Shown here one piece after another: positions 1 to 9,136 of a DNA stretch of 59,997 nucleotides. This DNA is from an uncultured bacterium (lineage in GTDB: Bacteria > Calescibacteriota > Calescibacteriia > Calescibacteriales > Calescibacteriaceae). The notes under the pieces were generated by a model. The model saw only the letters and a program-made list of their open reading frames with translations, did not search any database and had not been told where the DNA came from. Position 1 is the stretch's first letter; the number at the start of each line of letters is the position of its first letter. The DNA lies in the NCBI GenBank assembly GCA_938036315.1, contig CALHPK010000016.1, forward strand, positions 1-59,997. The letters are read 5' to 3'. The position numbers and the translations under genes are program-made.

Positions 1-1
1 C

Positions 2-328
2 GGTGGTCTTTTGGGACTTATTGTACTTGCTGTAGTGGCTCCGCTTGCAGCTATGATAGTTCAACTTGCAATCTCCCGATCACGTGAGTATCTGGCAGAT
101 GAAGTTGGAGCCAGAGTTTCAGGAGACCCCTTAGCGTTAGCTTCTGCTCTGAAAAAGATAAGTGGATATGCTGAGAGGATTCCATTAGATGCAAATCCTG
201 CAACGAGTCATCTTTTTATTGTGAATCCACTGTCTGGATCCTCGATTTTGAATCTTTTTTCAACCCATCCACCTGTTGAAAAGAGAATAGAACGGCTTGA
301 AAAGATGGCTGGAATCAGGATAGGATAA
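2..328 (+). CDS. htpX: HtpX-type M48 metalloprotease, C-terminal part
   Basis: Only the C-terminal ~108 residues are present; the frame is open to the left window edge, so the gene starts outside. It shows a hydrophobic stretch ([19 protein letters not shown]) followed by [11 protein letters not shown], the conserved E-x-x-A-D segment that supplies the third zinc ligand in HtpX. It ends in the family's usual ALKKI and [12 protein letters not shown] elements. HtpX is an inner-membrane zinc protease that degrades misfolded membrane proteins. The HExxH motif would lie upstream and cannot be checked here. A TolC-like gene follows after 12 bases on the same strand. Confidence 0.9.
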   Translation, partial: GGLLGLIVLAVVAPLAAMIVQLAISRSREYLADEVGARVSGDPLALASALKKISGYAERIPLDANPATSHLFIVNPLSGSSILNLFSTHPPVEKRIERLEKMAGIRIG

Positions 329-340
329 AGGGCAATTTGA

Positions 341-1624
341 ATGCTTACTGAATTATTGGTATATGTTTTCATAAACTTTACTCTGCGCGATGCTTTATTA
401 AGATGCCTTGAGACTAATTTTTCTCTAAAGTCAGCTTACTACAATGTTGAGTCTGCTTTACTTTCTGCGAAAGGTTCATGGTCGGCATTTCTTCCTGTTT
501 TGGTAGCCAGCTTTAATTTTACAAAGCAGTTTAAACTTCCGGAGGTAGAACTGCAAGGATTTAAGAGGCCTGTGGGGCAGAAAGAACAAGCACAGCTTAT
601 ATTTTCAATAAATGAGAGCATACCCCTGGACGGTTCAAGCTACTTTATGAAAGAGGCAAAATATTCTGCTTACAAGAGCCAATTTTACAGTTTGGAGAAT
701 CTCAAAAATGAAATATCATATGCTTTGGCTTCTTTATATATCAATATATCGCTGTATCAAGATGTAATAAAGATAAGTGAAGAAAATGTACGAAGATTAC
801 AGGAGAACTATGATATTGCTAAAAATTTATTTGATGCTGGCTTGCTCTCAGAAGCGGATCTTATGAGAATTGAAACTTCTTTCTTGGATTCAAAAGTAAA
901 TCTCAGATCAGCACAAATTCAGCTTGAAAATCTTCTAAAAGATTTTTTTATACTCCTTGGTGTTCAGGATGAGAAAGAAATGAAAGCTCCGTCACAGGAC
1001 ATAGATTCACTTATAGAAACTCTCAAACCTACAAAGTTCTTTGACAACATCAGAGATGATGAGATAAATATAAGGGAGGATTCTCCCGACATTCTTTCAT
1101 TAATGTACACTAAGGATCAATTAAAGTATCAATCGAGGGTTCAAAGAGGAAGACTTTTTCCCACCTTAAATGTAGGTTTTTCACTTTTTAATTCCTATGG
1201 AACATTTATAGAGCAGAAAAATATACCTTCTTTGGTTGTAGGAGCTTCTCTTAATGTTGACTTTGGAGGGTCGTTGTTTTCCTTTCTTGCTACAAAGAAA
1301 GCAGAATTAGCAATTGCTTTCCAGCTTGAGGAGATCAAGGTAAGGAAGAAAGCTGAAATTAACCAGATACTAAAACAATATCGTGTCATCAAGGAAAAGA
1401 TAGAGGTTGCTGAAGCAAAGCTCAAAGCAGCGCAAAGAGCATATGAATCTGCACAAGAACTTTTTAGGCAAGGGAAGTTAACTTCCGTATCGCTTCTTGA
1501 TTATGAACTTCAATTTGAAAATTCCAAACTTGAATTGAAAAGTAGTAAAGCAAATCTTCTGATTATCATGTTGAATTATTTGAGAACTTCGGGGATGCTT
1601 GTAAATTTTCTCACCTCAATTTAG
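341..1624 (+). CDS. TolC-family outer membrane channel protein
   Basis: At 427 residues this has the typical TolC/OEP organisation: two internally similar halves of long amphipathic helices. The N-terminal element is TLRDALLRCLETNFSLKSA, and a second-half counterpart is YESAQELFRQGKLTSVSLLDYE near the C terminus. The family forms trimeric outer-membrane ducts for tripartite efflux or type I secretion. No periplasmic adaptor or inner-membrane pump is adjacent, so the substrate cannot be inferred. The hydrophobic N-terminus before the first OEP motif is only about 13 residues, unusually short for a signal peptide. The start may be misplaced or export may be atypical. The 3' end overlaps the convergent MEMO-family gene by 4 bases. 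Confidence 0.85.
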   Translation: MLTELLVYVFINFTLRDALLRCLETNFSLKSAYYNVESALLSAKGSWSAFLPVLVASFNFTKQFKLPEVELQGFKRPVGQKEQAQLIFSINESIPLDGSSYFMKEAKYSAYKSQFYSLENLKNEISYALASLYINISLYQDVIKISEENVRRLQENYDIAKNLFDAGLLSEADLMRIETSFLDSKVNLRSAQIQLENLLKDFFILLGVQDEKEMKAPSQDIDSLIETLKPTKFFDNIRDDEINIREDSPDILSLMYTKDQLKYQSRVQRGRLFPTLNVGFSLFNSYGTFIEQKNIPSLVVGASLNVDFGGSLFSFLATKKAELAIAFQLEEIKVRKKAEINQILKQYRVIKEKIEVAEAKLKAAQRAYESAQELFRQGKLTSVSLLDYELQFENSKLELKSSKANLLIIMLNYLRTSGMLVNFLTSI

Positions 1625-2427
1625 CGGTAAAGTATGAATCCGGCATATCCCACAACAGAGGAAAGATCTCCTGTGACTTCACCGGAATTTGTATAATCAA
1701 CAAGTTCAGCTTTTTTCACTCCAGAAAATTTTGCAGCAAAAAGTAGCGCTGTAACCGGAGCTACTCCACACATGCTTATATCCTTTTCCAGAACTACATT
1801 ATATAAGCCATATGGGTCTATTTCCTTTATCTTCTCAATAGCATAAGTGTCCTTTTTGCGAGAAATATCATCTTGCTCGTAATGGTTCATATCAGATGAT
1901 GCAACGAAAAGGACATCATACTTTTGTGAGAGTGAGGAGAGAATTCTTCCAACTTTCTCTAAGACAGAGATATCTAATGTCCGCAAACACAGAACAGAAA
2001 TCTTTATCGTTGCATTCTTGTAGTATAGGAATGGAACAATAACCTCGGCAGAATGTTCCTTCAGGTGAGCTGATGTATCTAACTGGACTATATCGTGGCT
2101 TGAAATGAAAGAATTCAATTCGTCATCTATATCAACTGAAAATCCAGGGAAAAGCCACCTCCCAGACGGGAAAAGAGATACATCGACCCCATACCCAGTA
2201 TGGTTGGGGCATAATATTACGACTTTATCCTTCACTTTTATTCTTGAGATAACCTTTCCAGCAACTTTTCCAGAATAGATATATCCTGCATGAGGAGAGA
2301 TTATACCAAAGCAGTTTTCAGAATTTTGTTCGTACATAAGCTCAGAGATTACCTTGCTAAGTGAGGAGGGATCTGAGGGATAAAAGATGCCAGCTACTGC
2401 CGGTTTACGATCAATCTTACTCTTCAT
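1621..2427 (-). CDS. MEMO1-family protein (AmmeMemoRadiSam system protein B type)
   Basis: At 268 residues this matches the MEMO1 family over its whole length. It has the N-terminal RKPAVAGIFYPSDP motif, GIISPHAGYIYSG with His46, CPNHTGYG with His76, a SSDMNHY segment and MCGVAPV with a Cys. These His/Cys residues line the metal-binding cleft in the human homologue, which is related to extradiol dioxygenases. In bacteria the gene often sits with AMMECR1 and a radical SAM gene (AmmeMemoRadiSam), but neither is nearby. The biochemical role in bacteria is unresolved. It lies 12 bases downstream of recA on the same strand and is probably cotranscribed with it. Confidence 0.85.
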   Translation of the reverse strand: MKSKIDRKPAVAGIFYPSDPSSLSKVISELMYEQNSENCFGIISPHAGYIYSGKVAGKVISRIKVKDKVVILCPNHTGYGVDVSLFPSGRWLFPGFSVDIDDELNSFISSHDIVQLDTSAHLKEHSAEVIVPFLYYKNATIKISVLCLRTLDISVLEKVGRILSSLSQKYDVLFVASSDMNHYEQDDISRKKDTYAIEKIKEIDPYGLYNVVLEKDISMCGVAPVTALLFAAKFSGVKKAELVDYTNSGEVTGDLSSVVGYAGFILYR

Positions 2428-2439
2428 CAGTATTTTTGT

Positions 2440-3519
2440 CTACTCTTCCTTTGATCTTTTCCCTTTTTTCGCCTCTTTTGGTTCATCGGTTGCCTTTGGC
2501 TCCACCGATATTCTATCGGATACGAGGTCATCGGTTGGTAAACCAGCTGCTTCCCTTATTTTTATCTCGATTTCTCTTGCTATATCCTTATTCTGTAGGA
2601 GAAATTCTTTAGCTTGTTCTCTACCTTGTCCCAACTTTTTGTCCTCGTAGGAATACCAGGCTCCTGACTTTTGAATCACTCCATATTTTGTCCCGAGATC
2701 TACAAGTTCTCCCTCAACTGAAATTCCTTTTCCGTATATTATGTCGAACTCGACTTCATTGAAGGGAGGGGCAACTTTATTCTTTGCGACCTTTACCTTA
2801 ACTTTTGACCCTATAGCTTTATCTCCATCTTTTATAATATCTACTTTTCTTACATCAAGTCTGAGTGAAGCGTAAAATTTCAATGCAACTCCACCTGTTG
2901 TGGTTTCAGGAGAACCAAACATAACCCCTATTTTTTGTCTGAGCTGGTTTGTAAATATTATGGTAGTCTGAGTTCTGCCTATTGTGGCGACAAGTTTTCT
3001 GAGAGCCTGAGACATAAGGCGAGCTTGAAGTCCGATCTGCATATCGCCCATTTCTCCCTCTATCTCTGCCTTTGGGACAAGTGCTGCGACGGAGTCAATT
3101 ACTATAAGATCTACTGCTCCAGACGATGCTAACCTTTCTGCAATTTCGAGTGCCTGCTCGCCGTAATCGGGCTGAGATATCAAAAGCGAATCCACGTTGA
3201 CACCCAGATTTTTGGCGTAAATAGGGTCAAGAGCGTGTTCTGTATCTATAAATGCTACCACTCCATCTTTTCTCTGCACAGAAGCAATGGAGTGGAGAGC
3301 TATTGTGGTCTTCCCTGAAGCCTCGGGACCGTAAATTTCTATAAATCTTCCTTTTGGGAAGCCTCCACAGCCTGTTGCAATATCTATCGAAAGTGAACCA
3401 GATGAGAAAACAGGAATTTTCAAACTTCCCTTCTCTCCAAGCTTCATAACGACTCCTTTGCCAAGATCTTTCTCCAAATCCTTCAGTGTTGCCTCAAGGA
3501 TTTCCATCTTCGCACTCAT
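2440..3519 (-). CDS. recA: Recombinase RecA
   Basis: At 359 residues this is a full-length RecA. Walker A is GPEASGKTT at residues 64-72, the Walker B region reads [14 protein letters not shown], and the DNA-binding loop region contains [24 protein letters not shown] in several parts. The C-terminal tail is charged and Lys/Glu-rich. RecA forms the ATP-dependent filament on single-stranded DNA that drives strand exchange and LexA cleavage. The start ATG was chosen because it matches the family N-terminus. No obvious LexA box was seen in the short space upstream. The FliO-like gene is divergently oriented about 130 bases away. Confidence 0.98.
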   Translation of the reverse strand: MSAKMEILEATLKDLEKDLGKGVVMKLGEKGSLKIPVFSSGSLSIDIATGCGGFPKGRFIEIYGPEASGKTTIALHSIASVQRKDGVVAFIDTEHALDPIYAKNLGVNVDSLLISQPDYGEQALEIAERLASSGAVDLIVIDSVAALVPKAEIEGEMGDMQIGLQARLMSQALRKLVATIGRTQTTIIFTNQLRQKIGVMFGSPETTTGGVALKFYASLRLDVRKVDIIKDGDKAIGSKVKVKVAKNKVAPPFNEVEFDIIYGKGISVEGELVDLGTKYGVIQKSGAWYSYEDKKLGQGREQAKEFLLQNKDIAREIEIKIREAAGLPTDDLVSDRISVEPKATDEPKEAKKGKRSKEE

Positions 3520-3649
3520 CAGTGAGTACCTCCACCTACACTTAAAGAATAATCACTTTTTAGCTCTGGGTTATTTTTCCATTAAAAATTTCAACTGATT
3601 TATCCAGATTCTCCTTTGAAAAATCAGGTCCTGAAATTTAAAATTTAGT

Positions 3650-3919
3650 TTGGCAATGGAAGTAGGTGAGTATATAGCTAAGCTTTTGATTTCATTCATA
3701 ATACTTGCAGGGATTCTTACCTTATTGCTCTGGCTACTGAGAAAAAGAGGACTAATTCCTGAGATACAAAGTTCAGATAAATTGAAAATTATCTCGGCTT
3801 TAAGGCTCACACCGAAAGTTCATCTTTTTGTTATTAAAGCTGGTGAGAAAGAAATAGTTGTGGGGGTAAGTGATAAGTCTATAAACCTATTATGTGAGAT
3901 CAAGGGGGATAAAGATTAG
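3650..3919 (+). CDS. fliO: FliO-like flagellar biosynthesis protein
   Basis: A protein of 87-89 residues with one transmembrane helix (about residues 9-31, ending LLRKRG). A small cytoplasmic domain follows, reading LRLTPKVHLFVIKAGEKEIVVGVSDKSINLL. That matches the FliO pattern of basic patch, hydrophobic strand, G-x-K-x-x-V-V-G-V-S. FliO assists assembly of the flagellar type III export gate (FliPQR). The start is either TTG at 3650 or, more likely, ATG at 3656; neither has a clear ribosome binding site. No other flagellar gene is in the window, so an orphan or degenerate flagellar gene, or a look-alike single-TM protein, remains possible. Confidence 0.6.
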   Translation: MAMEVGEYIAKLLISFIILAGILTLLLWLLRKRGLIPEIQSSDKLKIISALRLTPKVHLFVIKAGEKEIVVGVSDKSINLLCEIKGDKD

Positions 3920-3972
3920 AGAATTTGATATACTAATCTGTCTGAAAGATTAGAGAATTTGATATTAATCTG
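3911..3972. repeat. 34-base tandem duplication spanning two convergent gene ends
   Basis: A 30-base copy at 3911-3940 (beginning AAAGATTAGAGAATTTGATA) is repeated at 3945-3972 with a two-base deletion. The first copy contains the last codons and stop of the FliO-like gene. The second contains the last codons and stop of the convergent carbamoyltransferase. A local tandem duplication seems to have separated the two stop codons. Confidence 0.85.
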
Positions 3973-5821
3973 GTGGGAATTCTGTTTGCCAGTTCTGAGT
4001 ATGTATTGGTTGAGCTTTCTTATCGAGGATGAAATTCTCGATAACTAAGAAATCGATATCAGTTCTCATAAAGCATTTGTAGGCATCATCTGGCGTACAT
4101 ACTATTGGTTCACCTCTCACATTGAAACTCGTGTTTATAATTATTCCGTAACCAGTTAACTCTTTAAATTTTTTGAGAAGTTTCCAGAATCTTGGATTAA
4201 TCTCCTTGTGCACAGTTTGGACGCGAGCGGAGAAATCAACGTGGGTTACTGCTGGGATTTTTGATCTTATAAAGTAAAGTTTTTCCCTCCAGGGAAGTTC
4301 GTGGTAGTTATTTGGTAGTTCATATCTTAAGTTTGGGTGTATATAATCTATAAGGAGCATATACGGGGATGAGAAACCAAATTCGAAGAAATCTTTTGCA
4401 TCTTCTGCTAGGACTGCCGGAGCAAATGGGCGAAAGCCTTCTCTAAATTTCACCTTGAGGTTCAGTTTTCTCTGCATTTCTGGATCTCTTGGATCGGCTA
4501 AGATGCTTCTGGATCCCAAAGCTCTTGGTCCAAATTCCATCCTTCCTTGAAACCACCCAATGATTTTCCCTTCAGCCAAAAGTCTAGCAACTTTTTCGCA
4601 AAGTTTTTCTTCATCTCCTACCTCTACAAAATTCGCCCTATACTTTGCTAAAGTGTACAGAATTTCGTGCCTTGAGAAGGAAGGTCCCAGGAGAGCTCCC
4701 TTCATTTTATCTGGCTTTGCTTCTTCAATCACTCTTTCGTTGTTTTTTGCAAGGTAGTAAAATGCTAAAGCTGATCCTAAGCTACCGCCGGCATCTCCTG
4801 CAGCAGGCTGTATCCATATACTGTCGAAAATTCTTTTCATCAAGAGTTTGCCGTTGGCTACGCAATTTAGTGCCACCCCTCCAGCCATACAAAGATACCT
4901 GCTTCCAGTAAGTCTTTTCACTTCCTCCGCCATCCGGAAGATTACCTCCTCTGTTACCTGCTGTATTGCCAGTGCCAGATCGCAGTACTCTTGAGTTATT
5001 TCTGCTTCTGGTTTTCTTGGGGGGAAACCAAAAAGTTCTTCCCACTTTTCTTCATTGACCATTTTTAGTCCAGTGCAATAATCAAAATATTCCTGGTTTA
5101 GCCATACTGAACCATCATCTTTTATATCAATCATATTCTCGATTATAAGCTTTTTGAATTTCTTGACTCTATCAGAGTAAGAATTTCCGTATGGGGCAAG
5201 TCCCATAAGTTTGTGTTCGCCAGAATTTACCTTGAATCCACAGTAGTACGTAAAAGCTGAGTATAGGAGTCCAACAGAATGGGGGAAATGCAATTCTTTT
5301 ATAATTTTTATCTTATTACCGTCACCGTAGCCCAATGATGCTGTAGCCCATTCGCCCACTCCGTCAATAGTCAAGATGGCAGAGCTACGAAATGGGGAAG
5401 GGTAGAATGCACTTGCAGCATGCGATAGATGATGCTCAGAAAAGTAAATTTCTCCTTTGTAATTACCATCTATATCTCTCAATTCCTTCTTTATAACATC
5501 TTTAAGAAATAGTTTTTGATCAGAAATAAAAGAAGGTATGGATGAGAGAAATTGTGTTAGACCTCGGGGAGCAAAAGCATAATAAGTCTCAAGAACTCTC
5601 TCTATTTTCCAAAATGGCTTCTCGTAAAAAACAACCGCGTCAATATCAGAAAGTTTAATACCACCTTCTTTGAGACAGTACTGGATTGCATTTTTTGGGA
5701 AACTGGGATCATTTTTCCTTCTGGTAAATCTCTCTTCTTGTACAGCGGAAACTATTTCTCCATCTATAACTAAAGATGCAGCACTATCGTGATAATAAGC
5801 AGATATGCCTAAAACCTTCAT
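3965..5821 (-). CDS. Carbamoyltransferase, NodU/CmcH (TobZ-like) family
   Basis: At 618 residues this is full length for the family. The N-terminal Kae1/TsaD-like domain opens with GISAYYHDSAASLVIDGEIV and EERFTRRKND. It has the metal/ATP-binding EHHLSHAASAFYPSPF segment, AILTIDGVGEWAT and MAGGVALNCVANG. The C-terminal YrdC-like half contains GWFQGRMEFGPRALGSRSILADPR. Members use carbamoyl phosphate and ATP to O-carbamoylate sugars, Nod factors or antibiotics. There is no sugar or antibiotic cluster immediately next to it, so the acceptor is unknown; the polysaccharide region at 51-60 kb is one candidate client. It stands alone, followed upstream by a ~385-base spacer. Confidence 0.93.
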   Translation of the reverse strand: MKVLGISAYYHDSAASLVIDGEIVSAVQEERFTRRKNDPSFPKNAIQYCLKEGGIKLSDIDAVVFYEKPFWKIERVLETYYAFAPRGLTQFLSSIPSFISDQKLFLKDVIKKELRDIDGNYKGEIYFSEHHLSHAASAFYPSPFRSSAILTIDGVGEWATASLGYGDGNKIKIIKELHFPHSVGLLYSAFTYYCGFKVNSGEHKLMGLAPYGNSYSDRVKKFKKLIIENMIDIKDDGSVWLNQEYFDYCTGLKMVNEEKWEELFGFPPRKPEAEITQEYCDLALAIQQVTEEVIFRMAEEVKRLTGSRYLCMAGGVALNCVANGKLLMKRIFDSIWIQPAAGDAGGSLGSALAFYYLAKNNERVIEEAKPDKMKGALLGPSFSRHEILYTLAKYRANFVEVGDEEKLCEKVARLLAEGKIIGWFQGRMEFGPRALGSRSILADPRDPEMQRKLNLKVKFREGFRPFAPAVLAEDAKDFFEFGFSSPYMLLIDYIHPNLRYELPNNYHELPWREKLYFIRSKIPAVTHVDFSARVQTVHKEINPRFWKLLKKFKELTGYGIIINTSFNVRGEPIVCTPDDAYKCFMRTDIDFLVIENFILDKKAQPIHTQNWQTEFPPD

Positions 5822-6206
5822 ACTGTATATATCTTCACATCACATACATATTAAAAATATATTACCATCGATCCCTTACCAAATCAAAATGCTTTGTTGC
5901 AAACCTCAGAATTTTCATAAAAAATTCCCCTGAATTTACTTAAGAAATTATAATTTGTGAAATTAGAAAAACATTCTGAGAATATGGATTCTTTCTCAAC
6001 TTTAGATGAACTATTTGCAACTTTCCACACACCCGGAGCTTTCATCAATCATATAACACCCCATACAGGGTAAATTCGTAAAAACTCCAGAATATAAGAT
6101 TACAGCCATAAGAATTGAAAAATTTGAACGAATAATGAATATTAAAAGTACAAATTATTTAGAAAATACAAAATATAATTTAATTGCGCAGCAATTGCTA
6201 CTGATT
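5822..6206. other. Gene-poor spacer with short open fragments
   Basis: This AT-rich stretch holds no gene I can support. A 29-codon ORF begins at about 5983, and an open frame runs into the next gene from 6057 with plausible residue composition but no recognisable homology. A short dyad AATTGC-GCA-GCAATT lies at 6182-6196 just before the preferred start of the downstream ATPase. The spacer could contain the promoter of the carbamoyltransferase and decayed coding sequence. Confidence 0.4.
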
Positions 6207-7811
6207 ATGAAGAAAAAGCTACCAATAGGTATCCAGAGCTTCCTGAAGATAAGAGAGGATAACTTCTATTACGTGGATAAAACTCACTTTGTAAAAAAAC
6301 TTGTCGATGAAGGAGGAGGATATTATTTTCTGTCAAGACCAAGAAGATTCGGTAAATCTCTTTTTCTGGATACCATAAAGCAAGCCTTCTTGGGAAAAAA
6401 AGAACTTTTTGAAGGTTTATACCTGGAGAAAAACTGGGATTGGTCTAGATCATACCCTGTGATTCACATAAGCTTTGGGGAGGGAGTAATAGAAACACCT
6501 GAGATTCTGGAGAAGACAATAGAGATAGTTCTCAATGAAAATGCGAGGAGGTTTGGAATATCACTTGAGACTCCACTTTTGAACTTCAGATTCAAAGAAT
6601 TAATTATAAAGCTTAATGAAAAGTATAATCAAAAAGTAGTAGTTCTAATAGATGAGTATGACAAACCCATTTTGGATAGAATCGAAGAAAAAGATACAGC
6701 GATAAAGATAAGGGATAAGCTTAAGAACTTTTATGCGGTGCTGAAAGATGCTGATCAGTATCTGAAGCTTGTGTTTATAACAGGGGTGTCAAAGTTCTCA
6801 AAAGTATCACTGTTCTCAGGATTGAATCAGCTAAACGATATAACGCTTGATAGAGACTATGCTGAGATCTGCGGATACACTGAGAAAGAATTAGTGGAGA
6901 CTTTCAAGGATGAGCTAAGATCTGAAGATGAGCTGAAAAATATAAGATTGTGGTATAATGGTTATAGCTGGGGAGGTGAGAAAGTCTACAACCCCTTTGA
7001 TATACTCTTGTATTTGCAGAAAAGAGAATTCAGACCTTATTGGTTTGAGACAGGAACTCCGACTTTTCTGATAAAGCTTTTGCTTGAGAAAAATTTCTTC
7101 ATTCCCAGAATGGAGAATATGGAAGTCAGCGAAAGACTTATCGGCTCCTTTGATGTTGATTTTGTAGAACCTGAAAATCTTCTTTTCCAGACAGGATATC
7201 TAACTGTGAAGGACTGGTTACAAGAACCTGAGGGAGTAAGATATACCCTTACCTTTCCCAACAGAGAAGTCAAGATAAGCTTTTCAAATTATCTTCTATA
7301 TTTTATCTTAAGAGGTAAGGAAGAAGGAGTAAAGGATAAGGTAAAGCATTTTTTGAGGGAGGGGGATATAGGTGGGCTGAGAGAGGCTTTATTTTCGCTT
7401 TTTGCAGGGATTCCGTATGATTGGTATAGGAAGGCGGAGTTAGGGAGATACGAAGGATTTTATGCTTCGATACTTTATTCATATTTTTGTGCGATAGGGG
7501 CAGAGGTAAGACCTGAGGATATAACATCTGAAGGCAGGATAGACCTTACGGTGATCTACTATGACAAGGTGTATATATTTGAATTCAAAGTTGTGGGGGA
7601 TGGGGTTGATAAGAAAAGAGGGAAAGTGGGGAGGGAAAGGAAGGTAAAATCAGTGAAGAAGATATCAGCACTACAGCAGATAAAGGAAAGGAGATATTGG
7701 GAGAAATACACTGATTTTGAAGAAATTTACATAGTAGGGGTTGAGTTCAGCAAGAAAAAAAGAAACATTTTGAATTTTGAGTGGGAAAAGTTAAATCTGA
7801 GTCCGAGCTGA
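6207..7811 (+). CDS. AAA-ATPase-like / PD-(D/E)XK nuclease-superfamily protein (DUF1703 type)
   Basis: A 534-residue protein from the preferred ATG at 6207, where family similarity begins (KKLPIGIQSFLKIRE). An in-frame upstream ATG at 6135 would add 24 residues. The AAA-ATPase-like domain carries YYVDKT, FLSRPRRFGKSLFLDTI (P-loop variant) and VVLIDEYDKPI (Walker B). The C-terminal PD-(D/E)XK domain has GRIDLTVIYYDKVYIFEFKV, giving the D...E-x-K active-site pattern. These proteins occur in many copies in some bacterial genomes. Their function is unproven; a role in nucleic acid restriction or mobile-element biology has been proposed. Flanking short repeats at 7818-7921 and a decayed upstream spacer fit recent insertion or turnover. 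Confidence 0.88.
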   Translation: MKKKLPIGIQSFLKIREDNFYYVDKTHFVKKLVDEGGGYYFLSRPRRFGKSLFLDTIKQAFLGKKELFEGLYLEKNWDWSRSYPVIHISFGEGVIETPEILEKTIEIVLNENARRFGISLETPLLNFRFKELIIKLNEKYNQKVVVLIDEYDKPILDRIEEKDTAIKIRDKLKNFYAVLKDADQYLKLVFITGVSKFSKVSLFSGLNQLNDITLDRDYAEICGYTEKELVETFKDELRSEDELKNIRLWYNGYSWGGEKVYNPFDILLYLQKREFRPYWFETGTPTFLIKLLLEKNFFIPRMENMEVSERLIGSFDVDFVEPENLLFQTGYLTVKDWLQEPEGVRYTLTFPNREVKISFSNYLLYFILRGKEEGVKDKVKHFLREGDIGGLREALFSLFAGIPYDWYRKAELGRYEGFYASILYSYFCAIGAEVRPEDITSEGRIDLTVIYYDKVYIFEFKVVGDGVDKKRGKVGRERKVKSVKKISALQQIKERRYWEKYTDFEEIYIVGVEFSKKKRNILNFEWEKLNLSPS

Positions 7812-7817
7812 AGGGTA

Positions 7818-7850
7818 GGGTATTCTAAGGGTATTCTAAGGGTATTCTGA
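7818..7850. repeat. Three tandem copies of an 11-base unit
   Basis: The unit GGGTATTCTAA occurs at 7818-7828 and 7829-7839, with a one-base variant at 7840-7850. It lies directly downstream of the ATPase/nuclease gene. Confidence 0.85.
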
Positions 7851-7878
7851 AGTTGTGATACCATCAAGCCAGATGAGA

Positions 7879-7921
7879 CAGATAAGCTGAGACAGATAAG
7901 CGAAAGCGAGTAAGCTTATCT
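7879..7921. terminator. Possible hairpin terminator between convergent genes
   Basis: The octamer AGATAAGC at 7894-7901 is followed after 12 bases by its exact complement GCTTATCT at 7914-7921. An additional AGATAAGC copy lies upstream at 7879-7886, within a repeated GAGACAGATAAGC unit. The dyad sits between the convergent stops at 7811 and 7932. There is no T-run, so termination is inferred only from position and stem. Confidence 0.4.
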
Positions 7922-7931
7922 AAGGTAGTGA

Positions 7932-9104
7932 TCAGTAGTGGAATCTTAGGATTTTGCCACCTTTATTTTCGATATCCCTTGTGCATTCTGGCCATACTGC
8001 ACATAGTGTAGATGCAAAATCAGAAAACTCTGCGCTTTTGTGAAGGACTAAAACAAGCTCTCTTTTTTTTATAAATTTCTGGGATACTGGATCAAAGATT
8101 TTTGAGTATTCTGAATCGAGATCAGTTATAGATAATGCTCCTTTAACTTTAAGTATATTTCCAAAAACATTAATGTATTTTGCCGGATAGAAATAATATG
8201 ATGACCACCCGAAGCTGATTTCATATTTTGAAACTTTGTTTCTTCTGAAGAGTTCTGCAAATCTATCAACAATAAACCCCTTCCAAACTCCTCCCAAATC
8301 CGGTTGTTCGTCTCCCTGCCAGAATATATCAAAATACCTTAACTTTTTGCTTAAGATTTTGTATTTGTTGATGAGTTCATTTACGTCAGCGGATATCTTC
8401 CCCTCCCAGTAAAAATCAGAGAATTCTTTATTCAGCTTTTGAGCTAACTTCTCAATTTCTGCGAAAACTTCATTATCGCATTCACATTCAACGCAAAGGT
8501 ATGTATCTCCAATGAGGTAACAGACTGCTGAATTATGTTCTTTACTACTTTTGAATTCATCTAATTTCTGTTTTATCTCGGCGATCCCAAGTTTTAGGGA
8601 TTGAGAGATCGCAAAGGCTTTTCTCACAACACGGGTAGTTGCCCAAGCTGATAAAGTCGCTCCTCTTATGTTTTTTATATCACTACCAACTGAAATTCTG
8701 TCTTCGCTTCTTTTCCCCACAAATTGTTTCAGAAATGCCTGAGATCTTATTTCTCCTCCTCTTGTTTCTCTGTAAGCAAGAACATCTATATATTTTATCT
8801 TGGGTTCTGATTCATTCTCAATGCATACAAGAAATGTTATTGGTGCTTCTTTCCCTATTTCATTCAGGATAAAGCATGATCCGAGTTCTTTATCATTTTT
8901 GTAAGCCAAAAAACCGAGAATTCTTCTTTCATTGACTGTAATTTTTGCTGGTGAGCACAGATCTAAAAATTTGTCATAATCATTTATCTCAATTTCGACA
9001 AAAGATATGGAGGAGGGGAAGACTTCCATTACCTTCTGTTTTGCTCTGTCAATATATTTACTGAGTTCTACTCCGATAAGAAGCAGAGCAGTCTGAATTA
9101 ACAT
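7932..9104 (-). CDS. FMN-binding domain fused to an ApbE-like flavin transferase domain
   Basis: 390 residues, unannotatable by eye except through two recognisable blocks. Residues ~60-165 resemble the FMN-binding domain of RnfG/NqrC/NosR proteins and end in DIKNIRGATLSAWATTRVV. The GAT element (T150) is the site where FMN is attached to Thr through phosphoester in that family. Residues ~190-375 follow ApbE order: a helical N-part, FDIFWQ, PDLGGVWKGFIVDRFAELF (269-287), KIFDPVSQKF (335-344) and SDFASTL (361-367), the last giving Asp362 and Thr366 for Mg2+. ApbE moves FMN from FAD onto such Thr residues, so the protein may flavinylate itself. The N-terminal ~12 hydrophobic residues may be a weak signal or anchor. 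A good ribosome site (GGAGGAGGGG) precedes the ATG, 32 bases after the porin stop. Confidence 0.75.
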   Translation of the reverse strand: MLIQTALLLIGVELSKYIDRAKQKVMEVFPSSISFVEIEINDYDKFLDLCSPAKITVNERRILGFLAYKNDKELGSCFILNEIGKEAPITFLVCIENESEPKIKYIDVLAYRETRGGEIRSQAFLKQFVGKRSEDRISVGSDIKNIRGATLSAWATTRVVRKAFAISQSLKLGIAEIKQKLDEFKSSKEHNSAVCYLIGDTYLCVECECDNEVFAEIEKLAQKLNKEFSDFYWEGKISADVNELINKYKILSKKLRYFDIFWQGDEQPDLGGVWKGFIVDRFAELFRRNKVSKYEISFGWSSYYFYPAKYINVFGNILKVKGALSITDLDSEYSKIFDPVSQKFIKKRELVLVLHKSAEFSDFASTLCAVWPECTRDIENKGGKILRFHY

Positions 9105-9136
9105 TTTTTATCCCCTCCTCCATATCATTCAATGTG

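Noticed and set aside
5983-6072. 29-codon ORF upstream of the ATPase/nuclease gene
   Set aside because: No ribosome site or family; likely chance or decayed sequence.
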